DNA of 64,000 nt. It comes from Streblospio benedicti (Eukaryota; Annelida; Polychaeta; Spionida; Spionidae). This document shows, piece by piece, positions 1 through 21,600 of this stretch (position 1 is its first letter; every line of letters starts with the position of its first letter). Location of the stretch: positions 43,004,405-43,068,404 of the forward strand of contig CM032660.1 in the NCBI GenBank assembly GCA_019095985.1, given 5' to 3'. The notes beneath the pieces were generated by a model, which was given only the letters and a program-made list of their open reading frames with translations, did no database searches and was not told where the DNA came from. Both the position numbers and the translations under genes were made by a program.

Positions 1-160
1 AAAATTAGAAGAAATTTACCAAGTGTGTTATGATCAAATGCAACAAGAAATTTCAATTTAGTTTACATCAAATCAATCATATGAAGCAAAAACTTTGATA
101 GTGATGAGCAACAGCACCGCTCAAGAAGATGGTCCATAGAACCAAGCAAACTGTGCTTAC

Positions 161-11167
<11,007 letters not shown>

Positions 11168-11961
11168 TGTATTATATAGATTTAAAATTGTTCAAAAAAT
11201 TGTCAATCATTTTTTCACAAAATTTCTAAATCGTCTGTAAATCTGTCCGAAAACGAGGCAACGGGTGCTTCATTTTGCGTTAGCGTAAAAATTAGGCATA
11301 CGCTATCAGCCAATAGGTCTTTTTTTCTGGCTCTAGCATACATTGTCACGTTCACCATTCACATGTCATGATAATCAGGGGCGTATCTTGGGGGGGTTGG
11401 AGCACAGAGAACATGTGCCCTCATCCCCCACCAAAATATTTGATTTTCAATATGGGTTTCATCTGCCAATGCCCCACCATCCCCGATCATACACCCACCC
11501 CACCCCCCACCCCTTTTTAAAAAAAAAGTCTGTCTGATATTATTAATGATAGGATTTTTCTGGGGAAATTTTTTTCTATTCCACAATCTTCTATTTTGAT
11601 ACTCACCTCAAAATGTATGGAAAAAAATGTCAACATAATACATTATATTAGTAATTCTGAAAAACACTTTCTTGCACATGCACTTTCATTGAATATTATG
11701 TGAAATCATTATTGTACTACTAGGGCCAAAATTGTGTCATCCCCTCTAAAATACTCGCAATTTCAACTTGTTGATAAGTGAATGTCAGGACAGTTGAGGG
11801 TCATTATGGCATGTTTCATCCATTCGTTTTACAGAAATATCAGCTTTACATTGTTGGCAATTTGAAATGTTCTGTCAAAAATACATGCTTTTTGTTTTTT
11901 TCTCTCCATATATTATTGCGGCTTATGTTAGTGTGATGATATGTACTACAATAATTTTCTG

Positions 11962-12050
11962 TTGAGATGTAGACTGGGCAGCCAGACCACGGCCTCTGAA
12001 TGAGGAAAAATCAGGGCCTGCTCAAATAAACTTAGGATTTTATTGATTGC
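11962..12050 (+). repeat. 5'-truncated retroelement tail, ATTG-ending family, copy 1
   Basis: It starts TTGAGATGTAGACTGGGCAG and ends AAATAAACTTAGGATTTTAT plus TGATTG. The same sequence recurs at 32456-32574 and 59425-59517, all on the plus strand, with different 5' ends and a shared 3' end. That is the pattern of a LINE or SINE 3' tail. This copy is the shortest at its 5' side. Confidence 0.7.
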
Positions 12051-12082
12051 ACGATAGATATAAATAAAATATCTAACTAACA

Positions 12083-12239
12083 TTTATTTATTATTTTCCC
12101 TCAGCATACATATCATTTTCCCTCAGCATACATATAACAAAACAAAATAACAATTTCCAAAAATGTCAAAGTTTCCCAAATTAATTAAAACTTTATACAA
12201 TTGAATATGAACAAAAATATAATCACTAACAAATTTATT
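12083..12239 (-). terminator. Candidate COG6 polyadenylation signals
   Basis: Minus-strand AATAAA occurs at 12239-12234 and twice at 12092-12083, 270-420 bases past the COG6 stop, a plausible 3' UTR length. In such AT-rich DNA the hexamer is frequent, so the site actually used is not settled. Confidence 0.35.
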
Positions 12240-12504
12240 TTTACCCAATGTACTGTGGGGCTTACTTATTTGAATGTATATTTCACATGATGGAACTCGC
12301 ACTAATTACCATGCGTATCACAGATATTCAACATATCATAATCATTTTGCACAGGACTCAAGTATTGTCTTGTAAAAATATACACAACTTTGCACACGCC
12401 ATCAGAACAAACCCCAAAACTTTTCCCAAAGATGTCCATTGCACAAGTATCGAATAAAATATCAGTCTCTTGACCAACATGTCCCTTAGAGCATTATGTC
12501 TGCT

Positions 12505-12654
12505 TCACACATTGAGGAGGTTGTTGACCTGGTCAGGCGTGCGTGGCACCAGACTCTGGGGGTCGTCATACTGGTTCTCTGGGTTGGTCAGTGCGCGTAC
12601 ATCTGACGGTAAGCATGACAGATTAACTCCAGCGATCGCCGCTTCACAGTCTCC
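12505..12654 (-). CDS. COG6: COG6 exon 16: C-terminus, with a one-base frame break
   Basis: After the TTTGTAG acceptor the frame gives [20 protein letters not shown], matching the family, and then H and a TGA at 12590-12588. Read one base over from there, it continues [20 protein letters not shown] then DQVNNLLNV and a stop at 12507-12505. This is the expected family ending (human: AVMNPINEYKDP). One base appears to be missing near 12593. A sequencing or assembly slip is likelier than a real truncation, but the sequence alone cannot decide. Confidence 0.88.
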   Translation of the reverse strand, partial: GDCEAAIAGVNLSCLPSDVRALTNPENQYDDPQSLVPRTPDQVNNLLNV

Positions 12655-15600
12655 CTACAAAGCGCACATTATAAATCTTGAGTAATCGTACCTTGTACAG
12701 TTACAAGAGATAAAAAAGGGACTATATATAGTGAAAAAGATAGAACAAAAATATCGATTTAATGCACAAAAATAGGAAGAAAATCTCCAAGAGTGCCACT
12801 TCAGTCCCCCTCAAACAGATAACTTTAATAGTATTAAGGGATCGTTCACAAATTGTCCCCCACAAGATAAGTCAAGATAGATATATGAATTTTGTGACAA
12901 AGTTTGGCGATCGAGTTACCTGAGCTTGCCCCTGGTCCTTAACACTACATGATCCATTTAAATAGGAAAGGAGTATCTAGAACATTGTTATGGAACCTCC
13001 AAAAAAACAATATTCACAACATATTGATATTTTACATTTAATACAATTCCATTGGAAAAATTATTAAAAAGATCACTGCACCCCACCCCCCACAGTCCTC
13101 GATGACGTAATTTTTCTCTGAACCAAGATAGATATATGAATGTGCCTTGTGACAAAGTAGTTGGTGATTGAGTTACCTGAGCTTGCCAGAGATGAGAAGG
13201 GAACACTGGGGCATGATGCTGCTTTCAGGGTGGGACAGGAAGTTGTCAAACTCGCCCTGTAAATAGAACATCACATGTAGTTAGTTTTCAAAACAACAGT
13301 TATGCGATTAAGCAAATCTCATCGGTAAGGCCGTGTTAAACAACCATGGCATGTGACACGGCAGTGAATTGCTGTGTGTGTAAAGTTTATGTACACCTGC
13401 ATATAATATGGGGTGCTTGTGGTAGCCGGCAGAATAATAACTAGAGAATATGTGCTTGCCCAATCATGCTTTTTCGTCTGTTGCTGCTATCATGATACTG
13501 ATAAGGAGCAGTCTCTGTGCAGTGAACAGTTATTTGTACACTAGAACCCCCAATTAAGACCACCTCAATAAAGAGACCATCTCTACAATAAGACATCTCA
13601 TATCCCAAACCTTCAACAAAAAGAAAGACCAACATGAACCTCCATAGAGAGACAACCTCACTATTGAGACCACTTGTGACCAATCCCCTTGATGGCCTAT
13701 CAAATAGGGAGGTTCTATTGCAAATGTGCGTGCAATTTGTCATCAACACGATCACGGAGTCCCAATGTTAACATGGATATGGAACACTATACACTAACTT
13801 CCTATAGCCTTGTCTACGGTAGGCGTCCGCATTCTAAGAACCACGTCTTAACAGATCTCTCTGTTTACCCCACACAGGAAGCCTCACATAAGAAACCCCC
13901 AGTAGTGATACCTTATGTCAAGGGTGTTTCGGAACACCTTAGGAAGGTGATGGGCAAGTTTGAGGTGCAGGTGTTCTTTAAACCAGTGAACACATTGAGA
14001 CAGTTGTTGGTGAGACCTAAGGACCCCTTAGACAAAGTAAGAGTGATCGAATCGATGTAAAAAATCAAGTTTAGCAACTGTGAGGCTTCGTATGTCATCA
14101 GTATCTTGTCTCATATGTTTATTTATACTTTAAACAGGACAATAAAAGTTCAAATTTACATTTTGAGCTTTAAGCAATTCCTCTTGCCTTGTTCACAAGG
14201 CAAGAGTAATTGCCGAAAGCTCAAAATGTAAAATTTTTATTGTCCTGTTTAAAGTATAAATAAACATATATGAGTATCAGATCCAGGATAAATGAACTTC
14301 CATCACAGTATGTTGTGTGTTCACTCACCATGGCGTGACTGACTGCGGGGGCTGCGGCGACGCGGCTGAGCGGACCCTGCGTGGCCGGCTGGTGCTGCTG
14401 CACCGTGGCGTAGAGCGCGGCGACGCCCGCCTGACCCAGCGTGTACGACGCCTGCTCGCTCACCAGCGTGTCGATGTGAGCGTCAATCTGGTGGCGGAGA
14501 CAATAGCGGGAAAATATTGAGTGATATGGAATGCTTAATGAGGCGATTGTGAGGCACGGACACTGCTAACAAGTTACAAGATATAAAAAATCTTCATCAA
14601 TCTTAAGTGTCCATGTGAGCGTTGATCTGGTGGAGGCAAGAATAGAGGGAAAATATCGTGATAAGGGCGACTGTGGGTAAGAAGTTAAAATGTACAGTGA
14701 ATATCCTCAACAACGGAACACAATTTGCAGTCTCAAATCTTTCCCATTGTAGAAGGTTTCTGTTGTTTAGGCCATCAAATTAAATTAAATTAATTAAATT
14801 GATTATTTCATTTAATTAATTAATTAAATTTAATTACATTATTATTAGACAAAGACACAGACTACTCTAGCGTATGTTGACTAGTAATAGTCTAACAGCC
14901 AGCCTCCGTTCTGTAACTTTACACAGTTGTATTATATAAGGGGAGCAGAGTGCTTCTCACCGAGGAATAAACAGAATTCACAGCGAGGTCATTCTTATCA
15001 TTTGCACGCATGAAAAGATGAGAATCATGTCAGTAGAAAAAAAAGAGCGATTATCGCGGTACCTGTGCCTGCAGCATCTCGAGTCGGTGGTCCGTGAACT
15101 CGTAGAGCGAGAGTGTCGTCTGCACGAGGTGGACCGAGTTCAGCATGTAGGTCGCCATGTCGACCGTGTTGAGTCTCGATGCTGACATGGAGCACATCTG
15201 AAGCAGCGGGTCGACCACACTCGACAGGATCTGATGATGGCGGTGGAAACAGATTTTTTCATTTGGTATATTACCGAATGGAATGTTAAGAGTCTCAATT
15301 TTAAACTGGATCAGTGATGGACTGAAGTTTGAAGATGGCAAGCATGAGAAGTACATACAATGGAATGCGCTAGACTGATATTGAGGCTATGGATATATGG
15401 AGGATATCTGCGGGACACCAAACTCAATAGTCACACACAAAAATGGTGCATCTAGATTTATTGTATGTCGAGCAGGTTTTGTAAACCTTCTTAGGATGCA
15501 TTATTTATGATATCTAGCATCCCATAGTAAAAGCCACTGAGTGGTAAAAGTTACTCTATGAATATTAAAAAGGTTGTGGCGCTACGCCTGTCAATGAGAC

Positions 15601-18600
15601 ACAAAAAGTTCCTAATCATTTATACCTGTGCAAAGTCCTGCTTCCTTGTATTCAGTGGAACGACTGACGAGTCATGTGACGAGAGGATGTCTTGTAAGAG
15701 CTGCAGCGATTGATTGAGAGCACCGCTTGGACCGAGGTCCGCAGGAGGCAGCTCCACCTGTGGGTGAAAACGCAAACTAATCATCATCATGGGACAATTT
15801 TTTACAGTTCTTGTTGTTGTTTTTTCTTTTTCTGCTGCCTTATATCCGAAAAATAATAAAGTCCTATTCTAAATTTAAATTTATTTGTACATGTTTCGGC
15901 ATCTTCAGTGCCCTTCTCAACTTTATAAAGTTGAGAAGGGCACTGAAGATGCCGAAACATGTACAAATAAATTTAAATTTAGAATAGGACTTTATTATTT
16001 TTCGGATATAAGGCAGCAGAAAAAGAAAAAACAACAACAAGAACTGTAAAAAATGCGACCACATGCTGCATACCATATATCACAAATCTTATATACATGG
16101 GACAATTGATTAGGACATTTGATCATGATGAAAGGTTTAACTGATTATTGTCAGTGACTCATTTCTATAGAAGTCACTAAAAGCTCATGATATTTCTTTT
16201 GAAACAAATCTAAATAAAAAATACATTTATTCAAGTTATAGGTCTTTCTTACTCAAAGAAAACCTCACTTTTGTACAGATTGTAATTTTTAAGTAAATCC
16301 TGGGATGGCTTTCGTTTTTTTCACCAAGTCTATCCAAATTCGATCATCCCGTGAATGTGGTGACATAGAGGTAAGTAGAAAATATAGCAATGATCTCAAT
16401 GGAGACAAATGACTATAAGTGTCTCATTTGAGTATGCTCAAACATGGTCTTTACCGACATGTGTTACAGTGGAACCTGGACATGTGAACACTTCACTGAA
16501 CGACCTTACGATTAGCTATATCTCATTTATAAAGTGAATTTTCTTTCAAGAACACCTGTCTTATGTGGGTACTATTCTTTCCCAGCAGATAAAACATTAC
16601 GCTACCACTCAGCCACTGACCTTCTCGAGCAGCTTGTTTGCGTTGTGCGCGAGGCTGCTGAAGAACATCTTGAGCCCGAGCGTGTGCATCTCGTCAAGGG
16701 TGGACAGCAGAGGCGCCGCCAGGCTCACAAGCTGGCTGCAGTCAGCACAAACAATGTCAGCTCCAAACTCACAAAATACACGTCTGGGCACGGTAACTGT
16801 GGTGGTTTAGACCATGGTCCACAGTGTCAGTGTTTGTGCGGATAATTACTTGCTTATTGGTACACTATTGAATAGCAGGCTGTCACCAGCTGCTGCAGCT
16901 GACACAAACACAAAAACTCACAAAACAGTAACCTAAAATACTGTAAAACAAGAATACTTCCTTGATATTAAATTTTGCGATTTTCATCAATAAATTAATT
17001 TTGTGTCCATTAAATTTTGCGATTTTGTTCCATCCTGGACCTACTTTACATAGGCTATTTATGTTTGCTGACTATTAAAGTTTGCGTTTTTGCACCTGCC
17101 CACGAAATTTGCATATTAAATCGTGTGCAAAAAATTCTAGTTTAACAGTAAGCACGCGTTCGCTTGTCAGACTAGTATTAAACCAGCATTTTTAGAGGTT
17201 TGGGACTTAAAAACATATGTACATATTACCAGCTGTCTGGATGGAACATACGGAGATTTAGATTAGTGCAAAATACATGCCTGTGAAATATAAACATTCA
17301 GGTTTAGAGATTAGAGTTGTAATCTATAGTTATATACCTAATACTTGTTTATAATGTGCATACTGGATTATAACTGTCCAAATGTGAAAGTTGTAGACAA
17401 ATGCATAAGATGCACATTCAAACAAACATGCCCACTTGACGGGGTTAGATGTCTCAAAATAAGTACAATGGGAATATGTGTAGCACTTGTTTACCCAATG
17501 GTGTTGGAGTAGAACTTGAGAAGGTTGGCGATTTTGTAGAGGATGAGTGCTCCAGGATCTGATACAAGCACCTGCTCCACACGCACCTGCAAAAGTAGTT
17601 CTAGTACACGAAATAGTTCCAGGCTATTGCTGTACAATTTTGTGAATAAATATGCTAATATATCATTTTCTTAAGCAATAAAAACAACATAGCTTAACAA
17701 AAGGGAAACCACAAAAAAACTATTTTTGGTCTATATTTTTTAAATTTTAACAACACAATTTTACTTAAAATTGAACTGTAACTATCATTACAAATATATC
17801 CAACAAATATAGTTTTACTTTTATATTATTCATATGCCAATAAAAGTATATACCATGTATCTTTGCATACCTTCAATGGGCGAGAAATGCCTTCGGTGAT
17901 GTGGCTCAAAATGTCATTGACGTGCTCATCGATGCCTGTAAAATACAAAATTGAAAACAGATTTGGACGATCTTGGTGTGAGAAAAATGATTTATGGATA
18001 TAACATAAAACATGAGGATAGTTCACATGTCCACAACTTCAACTGCCTTTTCATCTACATCAGGTCATCGCGTAAGGCCATCTTCAACAGAGCCCGTACT
18101 AATTGGGCTTTTGAAGAAAATGGTCAGCATGTTTTTCATAGGATGTAGATAAAAGTTATTATTAATTAACAAAACGACACTCTCACTTGCCACTGAGCAC
18201 TGTTTGAGCAGCATCTACACTTATTCCTTCTCAAAGAGTGTGAAATGAAAAAAAAAAAATCATTAAAAGTGACTCATTGTGGTTCTGTACACACAAGTCA
18301 CACGTGATATGATATCTGCTATCACAAACATCTTTCCCATCTCACCTGCCACGGTGCACTGTTTTAGCAGCATCTACACATGCTCTTTCTCAAAGAATGT
18401 AAGTAAAAAAAGACTAAAAGTGATATTCTAACCATTGAAAACACCGAGTCCCACCTGTCACTGTGCACTGTTTGAGCAGGGTTTGCACGTGTTCCTTCTC
18501 GGAGGCCGCGGCCTGGTGCAGCCAGCCCAGCATGTCACCCACGTAGCGCAGAGGGTCGTGCGAGTGTAGCTCAATGGGACGTGGAGTGCCGCCCGGACCT

Positions 18601-21600
18601 GTGGGGGAGGCACGGCAGTTATGGATTTATTCATATCGAAACAGTGTACAGCTGTGTGGTTCTGAGAGAACTCAAACTTGAAAGGGAGTAAATGAAGCAT
18701 TTGAAAATCTAAAATGTTTACTTATCAAACGAATTTATAATTTAAAACAGCTGATGTAAAATAACATAAGGGAAAATGATAATCGTACTTGCTCAATTTG
18801 CTTTAAGTATGACGTCTTAAGAGTTTGAGATAAATGGTTCTGACTGTATGAAGGGTTTGGAATATGTTATGTCATCAACATCGACTGTCTCGCAGAAATG
18901 CGATACTTGAAACAAAATCTATTGATATGCTTCATACAGTTCATATTCATCAATAAAAGTAATTGATCAGATCTTATGTAATGCATAATAAAAGATGAGC
19001 ATACCTCCTCTTGTGAGAGCATCAATAAACGCTCTTACAATGGCAGTCCTTCTTGCAGTACCGAATTCATCCAATGTGAACTTAAACAAAACAGGCCGGT
19101 CTTGCAATGCCACCATGGCCTACAAAATATTATCATAAAATTAGATATAATATTTGCATACAGTAAAGTGATAAATGTATTTGTATGTCCACTACATGTT
19201 ATTTATTATTTTACAGTGTTTTACTATATACAGCATTCAAAGTTCTGACATGCATGGTCACTATTAGACAAGAGCTGTACGAAAATGTGTAAACATTTTT
19301 TGTTGGTATGTATTAGTCAATATTTTCATAAATATGGTTTGGAAAAGACATAGATTTGGATAAAATCCCCACCAGTCCCACTTTAAAATCATAAAAGCAC
19401 AATTGCTACCATTATAAAATGAGGATTACGTCAAGATTTACCTGACACAGTCGTGATGAGACATCTGGGTGGTCACTGGTCAGAGACCGGCACTCATTCT
19501 GTGCCCAACGGTAAAGACGTTCGTACGCTGCTTCCTGATGAAGAGCCATTGACTCCATTATCTCTAATCTATATCATTGAAGGAGAATATGCATTTGCAC
19601 ATATTTGAACAATTATAACACTAAATATGAGTATCTAGATTTAGATTCATATTTGCTTATAAATGCTGCTCAATGCAAACCAGTGTCAACATCATGTAAA
19701 TTCATACAATTTCATTTGATCTTAGATTTGTTATATGGCCAGCGTATATCATTTTCAATTACTCTCATTCTGAAGTATATTGTTTACAAAGGATTAAAAA
19801 CGTAATAACACAAAATATTTGAAAAGGGACCTACCCTGCAGTCTGTTGATTGGTTCTTAGCAGGACCTTGCAGTCGTTGTGGATTTGACGTACTCTCTCC
19901 AGAGCCTTGAAAAAGTCAGGATGTAGTGCTCCATCCCGACTTCCTCTTAACACCGCTGCCTCTGTTGGTTTCAATTGAAACTTGGCCAAAAATGCATCAG
20001 CTATTTTGGCCCGCATGGCTAGCTTTTGACTGTTGGGAGGAATAAAAATAAGAAACACATAATTTCTAATATAGCTCTCATTGCAAGCATAAATTAATCT
20101 CGTAGACAATATATGAAATATACACATGAAAGCTTATAATAGTTTATAGGAATCTCACAGAAAAATGAACGAAAAAAGAATTAAAACAGCCAACTGGCCT
20201 TTGTATACTTGAGATTTACAAAGCACTGTTTACCTTTCTGCTTGAAGCTTTGTTGTTTGGTTGATCAAGTCATGTGTTTGAGCCTTAGCAGCCTATGGAG
20301 AATTATACATCTTTATTATATGTAGTTTAACTATTTAGACCTATGATTCCAAGTCAGGTTAGGACCATAGCACATACCAGTAGTCGTTGGTGTAATTCGA
20401 AGCCACGACCAAATGGCCTTGCAGTTCAGGCTAATTCACGAGTCCACCGGAACTAGGATAAAATCCATAGCTTTGATATGGATTTTTTTAAAGAGTTATC
20501 CACGTTGGTTGTCTTTATAGAATGATAATATATAATAGAATCAATAATTCTTGGCAGAGTGGACTAGTAAGAGGACTAATAGTCATGGGTTCGAATCCCA
20601 GCAAAGACTGTTACATGCAATATACTCCTAACCTGACTTGGAGTCAGAGGTGCAATGATTTAATATGTTTGGAAAAATCTTTTTAAAAATTATTTTAAAA
20701 AAGTGCTTTCTAAAACGACAATATCTTTAACATACAATTATACTACATGTATATGTCAGACTCAAAAAAATATGACTGTTTACCATGACTAAATGCAAAA
20801 CTTTGTACCTTAAGACGGGATGTCATGTCCTGACAACAGTCATTCATGCTAACAACATCCCCGTAAATGCTGTCTAATTGCTGAAAAATATAAAAACATA
20901 CCATAAGAAAGCAAGTCCCACTATCATTAGTAATGGACATTAAATAGTATGTTCAAATGGGTAATTAAATAGGTATGGGATCTATATAGGGGCCGACTAT
21001 ATCTATGAGCAATGAATCGTCGCAATGAATCGTACAGTATCAAATGTCTTCTTAAAAATTAATAACAAACAAATGTCAAATAATAATAACAATTCAATCT
21101 CCCACTTTTATAACATATTTTACCTCCTTTACAACTTTGAAATTATCAACAAATTGTTCATTGATTGTAAGACTGCGTCGCTCTATGTCCCCTCGAAGAT
21201 TTCTTCTGCTTCTTAGATTATTATCAGTGAAAAATAGAGACAAGGACTTGAGCGCTTCAAGCATTTCCTGTAGAAAAAAACATTCATTATCAAATATAAG
21301 TAATTTTGGGAAAACACATCGGCCATTACCCTTCAGGATTACCCTCAACAATATTGCATTGGAATTTATGTATTGATATAAAATTTCATGACAATTTTAT
21401 GGAGTATGGAGGGAAGAAAGCATTTTAAGTCTGATGTATTTTTGGTAAACACGTGCACCAAATCTTAAATAAGGTTGTACTTGTAGATGTGGGCACCGTC
21501 ATTCCAGCAACCGGTTTAGACTGACATGTCACATAATTACGGGGTTGCTGGTTAGAAACCGTGTCTGAATGACTGCGATCCCATCTGGTGTATTAAGAGG

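Larger units (their letters stand above)
11168..12504. other. Intergenic region between SCaMC start and COG6 stop
   Basis: 1.3 kb that must hold the SCaMC promoter and the COG6 3' UTR. Visible contents are a C/G-homopolymer-rich stretch (11380-11530, resembling ends of dispersed repeats), a retroelement tail (11962-12050), and minus-strand AATAAA signals near 12083-12092 and 12234-12239. I see no TATA box at a convincing distance from 11167. Confidence 0.6.

Noticed and set aside
13441-13755. 104-codon minus-strand frame
   Set aside because: Mostly a translation of the pogo-like TIR element with its repeated GAGACCA phrases.
15864-16076. 70-codon minus-strand frame across the palindrome
   Set aside because: It is a translation of both arms of the palindrome; the mirrored composition explains the open frame.
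20545-20620. Possible tRNA gene (full A and B boxes)
   Set aside because: The box spacing is too short, no acceptor stem pairs, and a SINE tail follows.
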